Below are positions 1 to 8,857 of a stretch of 48,851 bases of DNA, piece by piece. The DNA comes from Fidelibacterota bacterium (GTDB taxonomy: Bacteria; Fidelibacterota; Marinisomatia; Marinisomatales; UBA1611). Location: positions 1 through 48,851 of the forward strand of contig JABHGY010000108.1 of the NCBI GenBank assembly GCA_018671775.1. The letters are read 5' to 3'. Made by a program: the position numbers and the translations under genes. A model generated the notes under the pieces. The model saw only the letters and a program-made list of their open reading frames with translations, searched no databases and had not been told where the DNA came from. Numbering within the stretch: position 1 is the first letter of the stretch; each line of letters opens with the position of its first letter.

Positions 1-54
1 AAATTTTTAGAAAAACGAAAACGCTTTGCCATCGTTGAAGGGAGTCAGTCATGA
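1..54 (+). CDS. 3' end of an SpmA-like (nucleoside recognition/Gate domain) gene, partial
   Basis: An open frame enters from the left edge and encodes 17 residues ending in IVEGSQS before a TGA at 52-54. That stop overlaps the ATG of the next gene in an ATGA arrangement, a sign of translational coupling. The following gene is SpmB-like, and spmA and spmB are normally adjacent, so this is most likely the end of the spmA-like partner. The identity rests on context only; too little sequence is present to recognise a domain. Confidence 0.55.
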   Translation, partial: KFLEKRKRFAIVEGSQS

Positions 55-599
55 TTGATTCATTTGTAGGAGGCATAAACGAATTCTCAAAATATATTAT
101 CCCCTTTTTATTGGTTGGCATTCCTTTTTATGGCTTAGTTTTCAAAAAAGTTAAAGTTTATGAATCCTTTGTGGAAGGTGCCAAAGACGGCTTTACTATT
201 TCGGTTAGAATCATTCCATATCTTGTAGCAATTTTGGTCGCGATTGGCATGTTTCGTGCTTCAGGTGCTTTAGACTTATTATTGAATGCCCTTTCCCCTG
301 CTTTGACGTTTATTGGTTTTCCACCAGAAAATCTTCCCTTAGCATTGATGCGTCCGCTATCAGGAAGTGGCTCTTTAGGACTATTAACAGATTTGGTGAA
401 TCAACATGGCGCAGATTCACTCATTGCTAAAATCGGTGCCACTATGTTTGGGTCCACCGAAACAACGTTTTATGTGCTGGCTGTATATTTTGGTTCAGTG
501 GGAATTCGTAAAACACGCCACGCCCTTTTGGCTGGATTATTTGCTGATTTGGTTGGCGTTTTAAGTGCAGTTTATATATGTCAATTTTTATTTGCTTAA
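51..599 (+). CDS. spmB: Spore maturation protein B-like (nucleoside recognition domain) membrane protein
   Basis: This 182-residue hydrophobic protein has several membrane segments. It contains the Gate-domain signatures typical of SpmB: RPLSGSGSLGLLTDL near residues 100-114 and GSTETTFYVLAVYFGSVG near 135-152. The family length of about 175-180 residues matches. In spore formers SpmA/SpmB affect spore core dehydration. Non-sporulating Gram-negative bacteria also carry the pair, where the role is unclear and may be small-molecule or nucleoside transport. The ATG overlaps the upstream stop. No spore genes are visible, so the name reflects homology, not function. Confidence 0.85.
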   Translation: MIDSFVGGINEFSKYIIPFLLVGIPFYGLVFKKVKVYESFVEGAKDGFTISVRIIPYLVAILVAIGMFRASGALDLLLNALSPALTFIGFPPENLPLALMRPLSGSGSLGLLTDLVNQHGADSLIAKIGATMFGSTETTFYVLAVYFGSVGIRKTRHALLAGLFADLVGVLSAVYICQFLFA

Positions 600-627
600 T
601 CTCATTTTAAAATTCAAAACACATCAA

Positions 628-1752
628 GTGAAAACAATAAAACTAATTTTAGCATTATTGCTCATTCTACTATTAACAGATTGTAATTCAAAAAACGGAA
701 TACAAAACCAATTTAAACAGGGAGCCCAAAACATCGAGACACACTATATTTCAGATAAAACTTTAGCCGTGTTTCAGGTCTCTTTAGACAAAAATGCTGG
801 TCAATGGGAACTCAGTGGCGAAACGAACCATCTTATTGCTCATCAAAAAATCATCGGTTTTTCCGATTCCCTTCTTGGCAAGGATGCTTATACCAACTAT
901 TTTTCTGCCCTGCCAGATTCCGCATTGGGGGACAGCACTTATGGAATCATCAATGTGAGCGTTACGCCCATTCGTGAAGAATCTCGACATGCATCTCAAA
1001 TGGTAGATCAAGCCGTTATGGGCTTTTCAGTTCGATTGCTAAAGCGAGTGGACAGCTGGTTCTTGGCGCAAACACATTATGATTATATTGGCTGGATTCA
1101 TCATACCGCAATTCATCGTTGTGACTCTACATTTTCAGTAAATTGGCAATCTGCTGCAATTCATCAAATTCGCGAACTGAATACTCACATTTATTTCAAA
1201 CCCAATATCGAGAGTATGCCTGTGACGGATATGGTTTTGAACAATCGGATTTCCGTGATAAAACTAATGGCTAAATGGTCTAAAGTTATGCTACCCGATG
1301 GACGAGTCGGTTTCGTCTTGAATGAGCAAATTGAGCCATATTCAAATCGTAAATCCAATCAAAACCGTCTAAATCTTTTGCTTGATAAAGCACATCGCAT
1401 GATGGGAACACCTTATCTTTGGGGGGGCAATTCTTCAAAAGGAAATGATTGCTCTGGATTTACGCAAATTGTCTATAAATCTGTGGGCAAGCAGTTGCCA
1501 CGTGACGCACGTCAACAAGCGTTAGAAGGATTAGAAATTATCCCAAATGAAACTTGGTCAAATGTTAAAGCTGGCGATTTACTATTCTTTGGTAATGGCA
1601 AAAAAGTCACCCATGCTGGCATTTCTATTGGAGGAAAAGATTTCATACATCAAGGAGGTAAAGTCGCAATCAATTCTTTAAATCCAGAATCAGATGTTTA
1701 TAGTCCTTATCGGGCAAAATCATTTATGCTCATTAAAAGAATGATTGATTAA
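628..1752 (+). CDS. NlpC/P60 family cysteine peptidase, lipoprotein, with SH3-like regions
   Basis: This is a probable cell-wall hydrolase cleaving peptide stems of peptidoglycan. I chose a GTG start at 628, giving 374 residues; the longer frame from 565 would overlap spmB and place a non-signal stretch in front of the signal sequence. Residues 1-19 form a hydrophobic lipoprotein-type signal ending in LLTDC; Asp at -1 of the lipobox is unusual. Residues 130-240 look like one or two SH3-like segments. The C-terminal NlpC/P60 domain starts near residue 250 with GTPYLWGGNSSKGNDCSGF. The catalytic triad is visible as Cys275 (DCSGF), His329 (THAGI) and His341 (FIHQGG). A terminator follows the stop. 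Confidence 0.88.
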   Translation: MKTIKLILALLLILLLTDCNSKNGIQNQFKQGAQNIETHYISDKTLAVFQVSLDKNAGQWELSGETNHLIAHQKIIGFSDSLLGKDAYTNYFSALPDSALGDSTYGIINVSVTPIREESRHASQMVDQAVMGFSVRLLKRVDSWFLAQTHYDYIGWIHHTAIHRCDSTFSVNWQSAAIHQIRELNTHIYFKPNIESMPVTDMVLNNRISVIKLMAKWSKVMLPDGRVGFVLNEQIEPYSNRKSNQNRLNLLLDKAHRMMGTPYLWGGNSSKGNDCSGFTQIVYKSVGKQLPRDARQQALEGLEIIPNETWSNVKAGDLLFFGNGKKVTHAGISIGGKDFIHQGGKVAINSLNPESDVYSPYRAKSFMLIKRMID

Positions 1753-1813
1753 TAGAATCCCTTTGAAAAACAAGAACCAAATCTTGTTCTATGTTCTGAC
1801 ATTACAATAAAAT

Positions 1814-1842
1814 AAAAAAGCCCCGCATTGCGAGGCTTTTTT
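1814..1842. terminator. Bidirectional intrinsic terminator
   Basis: A run of six A (1814-1819) leads into a GC stem and ends in a run of six T (1837-1842). The arms AAAAAAGCC and GGCTTTTTT pair fully, then a C/A mismatch, then CGC pairs GCG around an ATT loop. It lies between the NlpC/P60 gene on + and rpmB on -, so it can terminate both converging transcripts. Confidence 0.85.
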
Positions 1843-1865
1843 ATTTTGGAAACTGTGTAAAAGAA

Positions 1866-2102
1866 TTAAATCTTTTGACCTTGGGCACGCAGTTCATTTA
1901 TCACGCGTGTAATTCCTTTTTTATCGATAACACGCATCCCCCGAGTTGAAACCCGAAGGGTAATAAATCGATTCTCCTCTGGTAACCAGAATTTTTTTCT
2001 CTGGAGATTGACATTAAATCTTCTCCGAGTCTTGTTGTGAGCGTGACTCACGTTATTCCCAAACATGGGTTTTTTACCTGTTACTTGACAAACTCTACTC
2101 AT
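1866..2102 (-). CDS. rpmB: 50S ribosomal protein L28
   Basis: A 78-residue L28 component of the large ribosomal subunit. The frame stays open upstream, but L28 proteins begin [12 protein letters not shown], so the start is the ATG ending at 2102 ([20 protein letters not shown]). The internal sequence [18 protein letters not shown] and the C-terminal [15 protein letters not shown] are characteristic. Length is normal for the family. It is monocistronic in this window, with the bidirectional terminator just downstream. Confidence 0.95.
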   Translation of the reverse strand: MSRVCQVTGKKPMFGNNVSHAHNKTRRRFNVNLQRKKFWLPEENRFITLRVSTRGMRVIDKKGITRVINELRAQGQKI

Positions 2103-2219
2103 AATATCTCTGTTTTCGTTGTTATTTACTTGAAAAAATGCTGGAGAATTTACACGAATTGAGCCATTACACAAATTATTTAAGTTCATTCATTCAAGTA
2201 ATTTTTTTACGCTCAAATA

Positions 2220-2690
2220 ATGATAAATTTCAATATGATTATTCGCAAAGGAAATTTTCAAGATAAGAAATTTATCATCGCCTCCAATCAAGCCATGGCA
2301 ATTGAAACTGAACAAAAAGTATTGCAAGAAGATGCCATTCGTTCTGGTGTAGAAGCGGTACTCAATGACGATTCAAAAGGGACTTATTTCATTGTCGAAA
2401 ATAACAAAGGGCAAAATTGTGGGCAATTAATGATCACAAAAGAGTGGTCGGATTGGAGAAATGGCACCTTTTGGTGGATTCAATCTGTTTACATCAAACC
2501 CCAATTTAGGCGACAAGGCCTTTATCGTCATTTACATGAAGAAGCAAAACGGCTGGCTAAACTAGATGGAAATGTGTGCGGTATTCGTCTTTATGTAGAA
2601 TCAGAGAATTATGCCGCAAAAAAAGTTTATGCGCATATGGGAATGAACGAAACAAACTATCAATTTTTTGAAGAAGATTGGTCACAGTGA
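2220..2690 (+). CDS. GNAT family N-acetyltransferase
   Basis: A 156-residue GNAT-fold enzyme that would transfer an acetyl group from acetyl-CoA to an unknown amine. The acetyl-CoA binding motif A is visible as QSVYIKPQFRRQGLYRHLHE (about residues 89-108, with the R-R-Q-G-L/Y loop). Motif B follows as RLYVESENYAAKKVYAHMGM. The start could be 2220 or the internal ATG at 2235; neither has a strong ribosome binding site. Its stop overlaps the GTG start of dus as GTGA, so the two are probably cotranscribed. The substrate cannot be told from sequence. Confidence 0.85.
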   Translation: MINFNMIIRKGNFQDKKFIIASNQAMAIETEQKVLQEDAIRSGVEAVLNDDSKGTYFIVENNKGQNCGQLMITKEWSDWRNGTFWWIQSVYIKPQFRRQGLYRHLHEEAKRLAKLDGNVCGIRLYVESENYAAKKVYAHMGMNETNYQFFEEDWSQ

Positions 2691-3685
2691 AGATTGGTCA
2701 CGTCAAAATTAAAACGCCTATATTTTTGGCGCCAATGGCTGGATATACAGACTACCCATTCCGTATTCTTTGTAAACAAATGGGTGCTGGCGTGGTGTAT
2801 TCCGAGTTTGTTTCTTCTGACGGAATTATTCGTGAAAATGCAAAATCTTTAGATCTTATTCGCTTTTCTGAAAAAGAACGTCCCATTGGCATTCAAATAT
2901 TTGGCGATGACCCAGATGTGATGGCCATGGCAGCCCGTACCATTGTGGATCAATTTGCACCCGATATTCTTGATATCAATTATGGATGCCCTGTCCCAAA
3001 AGTCACAAAAAAAGGAGCAGGATCCGCTGCCTTAAAAGATCTTTGTCTCATGGAAGAAATCACCTCAGCCGTTGTAGAATCTGTTCCCGAAGTTCCTGTT
3101 ACGGTAAAAATGCGTTCTGGTTGGGATAAAAATTCTATTGTCGTTCCAGAAGTAGGTCCGCGATTAGAAAAAATTGGCGTAAAGGCCATTGCGCTCCATC
3201 CTCGAACGACTTCTATGCGATACAACGGACAATCAAACTGGGCGCTCATTCGGCAACTCAAAGAATCCGTTTCAATTCCTGTGATTGGAAATGGCGACAT
3301 CAAAACTTCCGATGATATGATGCGTATGTTCGATGAGACTAATTGCGATGCGGTGATGATTGGCCGAGCGGCCCATGGGAATCCTTGGTTTTTTCGTGAA
3401 GCCAAAGCGCAACTGAATGGAGAAACCGTACCGAGTCGCCCTTCCCTTTTGGAAATTGCAGAAATGTGCGAACGGCATTTAGATTTAATCATAAAATATC
3501 ACGGGCCTTCCATTGGATCAAAACTCATACGAAAACATTTTTCCAGTTATGTAAAACGATTTCCCGGTGCGTCAAAAATTAGGTATAATCTTGTTACCGC
3601 TCCCGGCCTTGAAGAAATGAGAGATGAATTAGCGCGATTCAAAACAAGGGCCGAAGCAGTGGATGAAGTATCACTCATTTCTTAA
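2687..3685 (+). CDS. dus: tRNA-dihydrouridine synthase (DusB/NifR3 type)
   Basis: This FMN-dependent enzyme reduces uridines in the tRNA D-loop to dihydrouridine. I place the start at GTG 2687, which overlaps the GNAT stop (GTGA) and gives 332 residues beginning VKIGHVKIKTPIFLAPMAG; a TTG at 2678 is in frame but less likely. Family motifs are LAPMAGYTDYPFR near the N terminus and INYGCPVPKVTKKGAGSAAL with the catalytic Cys. Further on are VTVKMRSGW, AIALHPRT, VIGNGDI and the FMN-phosphate motif MIGRAAHGNPW. Length and motif order fit the DusB/NifR3 branch. Confidence 0.92.
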   Translation: MKIGHVKIKTPIFLAPMAGYTDYPFRILCKQMGAGVVYSEFVSSDGIIRENAKSLDLIRFSEKERPIGIQIFGDDPDVMAMAARTIVDQFAPDILDINYGCPVPKVTKKGAGSAALKDLCLMEEITSAVVESVPEVPVTVKMRSGWDKNSIVVPEVGPRLEKIGVKAIALHPRTTSMRYNGQSNWALIRQLKESVSIPVIGNGDIKTSDDMMRMFDETNCDAVMIGRAAHGNPWFFREAKAQLNGETVPSRPSLLEIAEMCERHLDLIIKYHGPSIGSKLIRKHFSSYVKRFPGASKIRYNLVTAPGLEEMRDELARFKTRAEAVDEVSLIS

Positions 3686-3774
3686 ACTCAATTCCTTGAA
3701 TCCAAGCTCATTCTCTGTAACTTATCGGGCTTTTTTATGAGCTTATTTTTAGACTTAATCATTAAAGGTTCCAA

Positions 3775-5409
3775 ATGCAAAATGCAAAAGTAGTTGTCCC
3801 AAAAGCCGTAAATGAACCCATTTATTCTTATGCGCCAGGCACACCTGAACGAGATGCACTCAAAAAACGTATTACTGAGCTCAAAGCAACAGAAATTGAA
3901 GTTCCCGTTATCATTAACGGCGAATCTATTTTTACTGGAAATACGGTTGAAATGCGAATCCCTCATGACCATCAGCACGTTTTGGGTATTTATCATCAAG
4001 CCGGTGAAAAAGAAATAAAACTCGCTATCGAATCCGCCATGGATGCTTGGCAAGATTGGTCAACGCTCCCTTGGGAATCGCGCGTGGCATTATTCAAACG
4101 AATGGCTTCAATTTTACAGAGAACGCACGAACAAACCATCAATGCATCCACCATGCTTGGGCAAAGTAAAAATGCCTTTCAGGCTGAGATTGATGCTTCC
4201 TGTGAATTCATTGATTTCCTCAATTTTAATGCTTCATTTGCACAAGAAATTTACGAGCAACAACCACCCTACTCTCCTGATGGCATTTGGAATATGGTAG
4301 AAAATCGTCCTCTGGAAGGATTCGTTTTCGCTGTAACGCCATTCAATTTTACGTCGATTGCAGGAAACCTTCCCACCGCGCCCGCTTTGATGGGAAATGT
4401 CGCTTTATGGAAACCAGCCTCCTCTTCTGTCTATAGTGGGTATTTCTTGATGAAATTATTTGAAGAAGCTGGATTACCAAAAGGTGTCATCAATTTTATC
4501 CCCGGATCAGGACGCGAAGTAGGTCCACGTGTTTTAGAAAGTCCTCATTTAGCTGGCATTCATTTTACAGGATCGACAGCTGTATTTCAATCTATGTGGA
4601 AAACCATTGGTAATAATATCGCAAAATATAAAACTTATCCACGTATCGTTGGCGAAACGGGCGGAAAAGACTTTTGTATCGCTCACGAATCTGCTAATGT
4701 GGATGCGTTAGTGACAGCAATGGTTCGAGGGGCATTTGAATATCAAGGACAAAAATGCTCTGCCATGTCTCGCGCCTATATTCCCAAATCGATTTGGCCT
4801 GAAGTCAAAGAAAAATATGAAAAAATGGTCGCTACCATTTCAGTGGGAGATCCAGAAGATTTTTCACACTTTATGAATGCGGTGATTGATAAATCTGCTT
4901 TCGATTCTATTACCGCTTATATCGATTTCGCAAAAGAGTCATCGGATGCGGAGATTCTCACTGGCGGAAACTATGATGATTCAAAAGGCTATTTCATTGA
5001 ACCCACAACCATTCTTACAAGTGATCCTCATTTCAAAACCATGGAAGAGGAAATTTTTGGTCCTGTTCTCACTATTTATATTTATGATCCCAAAGATTGG
5101 GAAGAGACATTGGGCTTGGTGGATAGCACATCTCCCTATGCTTTGACCGGTTGCATTCACAGCAGAGATCGAGAAAAAATCGTTGAAGCGAGTAAAGCCT
5201 TAACTCATTCTGCGGGGAATTTTTACATCAATGATAAACCAACAGGCGCAGTAGTGGGGCAACAACCTTTTGGCGGTTCTCGTGCTTCTGGCACCAACGA
5301 CAAAGCGGGCTCTATGATGAATTTGCTCCGTTGGGTTTCTCAAAGAACCATCAAAGAAACATTCGATCCACCCAAAGATTATCCGTATCCATTTATGGAC
5401 AAAGAATAA
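3775..5409 (+). CDS. pruA: L-glutamate gamma-semialdehyde (1-pyrroline-5-carboxylate) dehydrogenase
   Basis: This enzyme oxidises glutamate-5-semialdehyde to glutamate with NAD+, the second step of proline degradation. The 544-residue length is typical of the standalone P5C dehydrogenase with the N-terminal PFxYAPGTPERxxL region, here IYSYAPGTPERDAL. The general base Glu294 sits in GETGGKDF and the catalytic Cys328 in YQGQKCSAMSRAY. The GSTAVFQSMW cofactor region and the C-terminal QQPFGGSRASGTNDK motif are present. No proline dehydrogenase is visible in the window. The gene leads a run into sucC, sucD and ndk, with 27 bases to sucC, so the product glutamate would feed the TCA step encoded next. 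Confidence 0.95.
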   Translation: MQNAKVVVPKAVNEPIYSYAPGTPERDALKKRITELKATEIEVPVIINGESIFTGNTVEMRIPHDHQHVLGIYHQAGEKEIKLAIESAMDAWQDWSTLPWESRVALFKRMASILQRTHEQTINASTMLGQSKNAFQAEIDASCEFIDFLNFNASFAQEIYEQQPPYSPDGIWNMVENRPLEGFVFAVTPFNFTSIAGNLPTAPALMGNVALWKPASSSVYSGYFLMKLFEEAGLPKGVINFIPGSGREVGPRVLESPHLAGIHFTGSTAVFQSMWKTIGNNIAKYKTYPRIVGETGGKDFCIAHESANVDALVTAMVRGAFEYQGQKCSAMSRAYIPKSIWPEVKEKYEKMVATISVGDPEDFSHFMNAVIDKSAFDSITAYIDFAKESSDAEILTGGNYDDSKGYFIEPTTILTSDPHFKTMEEEIFGPVLTIYIYDPKDWEETLGLVDSTSPYALTGCIHSRDREKIVEASKALTHSAGNFYINDKPTGAVVGQQPFGGSRASGTNDKAGSMMNLLRWVSQRTIKETFDPPKDYPYPFMDKE

Positions 5410-5436
5410 AATTTTAACTGACAAAAAGGAATCATA

Positions 5437-6615
5437 ATGAAAGTGCATGAATATCAAGGAAAGCAGATTTTTGCCAAGGCGGGAATGCCCGTGCAAGATG
5501 GCTATATTTTTGAAGACATTCAGAATGCTGAATCTACTATTAAGAAAGTTCAGGCAGATTTTGCCACAGAAGATGTGGTTGTAAAAGCGCAAATTCACGC
5601 AGGTGGACGAGGAAAAGGAGGCGGTGTAAAGTATTCGCCCAATTTTGATTCTGCTTTAGAACATGCGAACAATATTTTTGGAATGACTTTAAAAACACAC
5701 CAAACGGGTGAAAAAGGCCAGAAAGTCCGGAAAGTGTATGTAACCGAAGCGTTCGATATCGCAAAAGAATATTATGCGGCGATTACTTTGGATCGAAATA
5801 AAGGTATGGATGTCTTTATGATTTCCACAGAAGGGGGTATGGAAATTGAAAAAGTCGCATCTGAGACGCCTGAGAAAATTATCAAAGTTTGGATTGATCC
5901 TTTATTGGGTATGAAATCCTTTCAAGCTCGAAAACTAGCCTATGGATTGGAACTCGAAGGCGATGCGTTTAAATCTGCTAGTAAAATCTTTATGCAAATG
6001 TATCAAGTTTATCAAAACACAGACGCAACGATTGTGGAAGTGAATCCATTGGTTTTAACCGATGATGGGAAGATAATTATTTTAGATGCAAAATTCAATT
6101 TTGATGATAGTGCATTATTTCGCCATCCTGATATTGCAGAAATGCGAGATTTACACGAAGAAGATCCCATGGAAGTGGAAGCGGGGAAATTTAATTTGAA
6201 TTACATTAAATTAGATGGAAATGTAGGTTGTATGGTCAATGGTGCGGGTTTGGCGATGGCGACGATGGATATCATCAAATTGGCTGGTGGAGATCCTGCA
6301 AATTTTTTAGATGTAGGCGGAACCGCCAGTGCAGAAACAGTGAAAAATGGCTTCAGAATTATCTTAACCGACGAAAATGTTAAAGCCATTTTGATTAATA
6401 TCTTTGGTGGCATTGTTCGTTGTGATCGAGTGGCAAATGGTGTGGTGCAAGCCGTTAAAGAGATGGGATTAAAAGTGCCCGTCGTTGTAAGGCTGGAAGG
6501 GACAAATGCCAAAGAAGCGCAAATCATTTTAGCCGAATCGGGCGTAGATATTATCCCCGCTGTTGGCATGAAAGATGCTGCGGGAAAAGTCGTGAAAGCT
6601 GCGTTAAGCGCATAG
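5437..6615 (+). CDS. sucC: Succinyl-CoA synthetase (ADP-forming) beta subunit
   Basis: The beta subunit of succinyl-CoA ligase, a TCA-cycle enzyme making ATP or GTP from succinyl-CoA, and partner of SucD encoded next. It begins with the diagnostic [19 protein letters not shown]. The ATP-grasp lysine region is [27 protein letters not shown] provides metal ligands, and the C-terminal CoA-ligase part contains GGTASAETV and [13 protein letters not shown]. The 392 residues fit the usual 385-400. It has a good AAAGGA ribosome binding site and lies 11 bases upstream of sucD. Confidence 0.97.
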   Translation: MKVHEYQGKQIFAKAGMPVQDGYIFEDIQNAESTIKKVQADFATEDVVVKAQIHAGGRGKGGGVKYSPNFDSALEHANNIFGMTLKTHQTGEKGQKVRKVYVTEAFDIAKEYYAAITLDRNKGMDVFMISTEGGMEIEKVASETPEKIIKVWIDPLLGMKSFQARKLAYGLELEGDAFKSASKIFMQMYQVYQNTDATIVEVNPLVLTDDGKIIILDAKFNFDDSALFRHPDIAEMRDLHEEDPMEVEAGKFNLNYIKLDGNVGCMVNGAGLAMATMDIIKLAGGDPANFLDVGGTASAETVKNGFRIILTDENVKAILINIFGGIVRCDRVANGVVQAVKEMGLKVPVVVRLEGTNAKEAQIILAESGVDIIPAVGMKDAAGKVVKAALSA

Positions 6616-6626
6616 GAGAAATCAAA

Positions 6627-7508
6627 ATGTCAATCTTAGTCAATAAAAACTCAAAAATTGTTATTCAAGGCATTACCGGTTCAGAAGGTCAATTCCATGG
6701 TGGGCAAATGCTAGATTATGGAAGCAATATTGTAGCAGGTGTTACACCCGGAAAGGGTGGACAAAAAACATTCAACGACCGCGTTCCCGTTTTTAATACC
6801 ATGGATGAAGCAGTAGAAAAAACAGGTGCGGACACCTCCATTATTTTCGTTCCTCCACCCTTTGCCGCCGAAGCCATTATGGAAGCCAGCTTTGCTGGAA
6901 TCAAAGTTGTGGTGTGTATTACGGAAGGCGTTCCAGTCCATGATATGGTGAAAGTCAAAAGAATTGTAGATCAAAACGGCACCAGATTGGTCGGCCCCAA
7001 TTGTCCCGGCATTATTACGGTAGATGAATGTAAACTGGGAATTATGCCTGGATTCATTTGCAAAAAAGGAAATATCGGCGTCATCTCAAAATCAGGGACT
7101 TTAACGTACGAAGCCATCGACCAACTGGTGAATGCTGGTTTGGGGCAAACTACCGCCATTGGGATTGGTGGAGATCCCATCATTGGTACAACCATGAAAG
7201 ATTGCCTACAATTATTCCAAGCCGACCCTGAAACAAAAGGGATTGTTATTATTGGAGAAATTGGGGGACAAATGGAAATTGAAGCGGCACGTTGGGCAAA
7301 AGAAAATATTACAAAGCCTATGGTCGGATTTATTGCAGGGCAAACCGCACCTCCTGGCCGGAGAATGGGACATGCAGGCGCCATTGTATCAGGTGGCGAC
7401 GATACGGCAGAAGCCAAAATGCGGATTTTGAAAGAGAGCGGCATCCAAGTCGCAGAATCTGTTGCCGATATTGGAGCGCTTATGAAAACCGCTATGGAAC
7501 AAAATTAA
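6627..7508 (+). CDS. sucD: Succinyl-CoA synthetase alpha subunit
   Basis: The alpha subunit binds CoA and carries the phosphohistidine intermediate. Residues 1-30 ([24 protein letters not shown]) are the CoA-binding Rossmann start. [20 protein letters not shown] and [14 protein letters not shown] are family signatures, and the active-site histidine is His249 in [10 protein letters not shown]. The 293 residues are normal. An AGGAG ribosome binding site precedes the ATG, and the gene sits between sucC and ndk. Confidence 0.97.
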   Translation: MSILVNKNSKIVIQGITGSEGQFHGGQMLDYGSNIVAGVTPGKGGQKTFNDRVPVFNTMDEAVEKTGADTSIIFVPPPFAAEAIMEASFAGIKVVVCITEGVPVHDMVKVKRIVDQNGTRLVGPNCPGIITVDECKLGIMPGFICKKGNIGVISKSGTLTYEAIDQLVNAGLGQTTAIGIGGDPIIGTTMKDCLQLFQADPETKGIVIIGEIGGQMEIEAARWAKENITKPMVGFIAGQTAPPGRRMGHAGAIVSGGDDTAEAKMRILKESGIQVAESVADIGALMKTAMEQN

Positions 7509-7542
7509 TAGTTATCAACAAACGAATAAAAAGGAATAAATT

Positions 7543-7968
7543 ATGGGAAATAAAACATTCGCAATCATTAAACCAGACGCCGTTAAAAATGGCCATACTG
7601 GAAAAATTTATGATCGCGTTCTTACGGCTGGATTTAAAATCCTATCCGCTAAACTGATGAAAATGACACTGGCGCAAGCCGAAGGTTTTTATGCCGTTCA
7701 TAAAGAACGACCTTTTTTCGGCGAACTAACTACTTTTATGTCCTCTGGTGCTTGTATGGTTTTGGCCTTAGAAAAAGAAAATGCGGTTGCAGGATGGAGA
7801 AAAACCATTGGGGCAACAAACCCCGAAGAAGCGGATGAAGGCACCATTAGAAAAGATTTCGCCACCAGTCTTGGTGAAAATGCAGTTCATGGATCTGATA
7901 GTGATGAAAATGCTGAAAAAGAGATTGGATTTTTCTTCACAGAGAGTGAACTTATCAGTAATCAATAG
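7543..7968 (+). CDS. ndk: Nucleoside diphosphate kinase
   Basis: Transfers a gamma phosphate between nucleoside triphosphates and diphosphates through a phosphohistidine. The 141-residue protein starts MGNKTFAIIKPDAVKNGH and carries the active-site histidine His116 in NAVHGSDS, with ERPFFGELTTFMSSG in the middle. An AAGGA motif precedes the ATG. Following sucCD it could convert the nucleotide made by succinyl-CoA synthetase into other NTPs, a known functional pairing. Confidence 0.97.
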   Translation: MGNKTFAIIKPDAVKNGHTGKIYDRVLTAGFKILSAKLMKMTLAQAEGFYAVHKERPFFGELTTFMSSGACMVLALEKENAVAGWRKTIGATNPEEADEGTIRKDFATSLGENAVHGSDSDENAEKEIGFFFTESELISNQ

Positions 7969-7978
7969 AATCAATCTT

Positions 7979-8839
7979 ATGCATAAATACATCAAAACAG
8001 TCTTTATCTTATCTTTTATCCTTTTCTTTGCTTGCGGAAATAAAGGCATTGAAGGGTTCGTTGGAGAAGGAATCACCATCACAGCTGAAAGCCCCGAAGA
8101 AGAAGGGAAGAAATTTGATTATGACTGGCGAATGATATCCGTCCCTGACGGCAGTTTATTAACTGAAATGGATCTCGTTTTGGGCAAGCATTCTAAGAAA
8201 ATGACATTTACGCCTGATTATCCGGGAGATTACCAATTTGAGGTGATTGCCTCAAAATATGGCGATGAAATATCAAACCAATCTTATTCCTTCTCTATCA
8301 TTGATGATGGAAGGAGTCAAGCCTCAATTGAATCTCCTCAAGAAGATGAGGAAGAAGTGCTCGTGACCGAAGAGAATGATTCTGAAGAAGATGATGAACT
8401 TTCTTGGCTGGATGCGACCATTGAAGATGATGGTGATGATGAAGAGGAAGAAGAAACTGAAATTGAGGAAGAAATTGAAGTGGAGAAGGAAGAAATACCT
8501 GTTTCCAAGCCTGCACCAAAACTGGTAAAAAAAGTCCGCAAAAAAGCCAAGCCAAAAACAAAAATTGTTACGTCTATCCCTGCAGATAAAACGCGATTCA
8601 CCATTCAAGTGGTATCTAAAAGCTCTTTGAAAGCTGCGCAAAAAACGGAAGCTGAGTTGATTATAGCTGGCTATGATGCCTATATTCAGAAAGCCGTCTT
8701 TACAGAAAAAAATGAAACTTGGTATCGTGTTAGAATTGGTAGTTACAATAACCGGAAATCTGCAAATGCTGTCTCAAAAGCTGTGTCTAAAAATTTAGGA
8801 CTTGAGACTTGGGTAGATTTTGTAAGATTTGATCAATAA
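7979..8839 (+). CDS. SPOR-domain lipoprotein with acidic low-complexity linker
   Basis: The chosen start is ATG 7979, giving 286 residues; the longer open frame overlaps ndk and is not needed. Residues 1-19 are a lipoprotein signal ending in ILFFAC with Cys19. Residues 25-110 resemble a PKD/Ig-like fold (YPGDYQFEVIASKYG). Residues 120-175 are an Asp/Glu-rich linker, followed by a basic KLVKKVRKKAKPKTK stretch. The C-terminal 80 residues form a SPOR domain (TRFTIQVVSKSS ... TWYRVRIGSYNNRKSA). SPOR domains bind denuded septal peptidoglycan, so a division-site or envelope role is inferred. It is likely cotranscribed with the membrane protein downstream. Confidence 0.82.
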   Translation: MHKYIKTVFILSFILFFACGNKGIEGFVGEGITITAESPEEEGKKFDYDWRMISVPDGSLLTEMDLVLGKHSKKMTFTPDYPGDYQFEVIASKYGDEISNQSYSFSIIDDGRSQASIESPQEDEEEVLVTEENDSEEDDELSWLDATIEDDGDDEEEEETEIEEEIEVEKEEIPVSKPAPKLVKKVRKKAKPKTKIVTSIPADKTRFTIQVVSKSSLKAAQKTEAELIIAGYDAYIQKAVFTEKNETWYRVRIGSYNNRKSANAVSKAVSKNLGLETWVDFVRFDQ

Positions 8840-8857
8840 TGAAAATGGAGATTTAAA

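Noticed and set aside
2980-3492. 170-residue minus-strand open frame inside dus
   Set aside because: It lies entirely within a well-conserved dus gene, has no recognisable motif and no ribosome binding site.
8338-8604. Antisense open frame rich in serine (minus strand)
   Set aside because: It is the mirror of the GAA/GAT-rich acidic linker of the SPOR lipoprotein; the composition is forced by the real gene and there is no start context.
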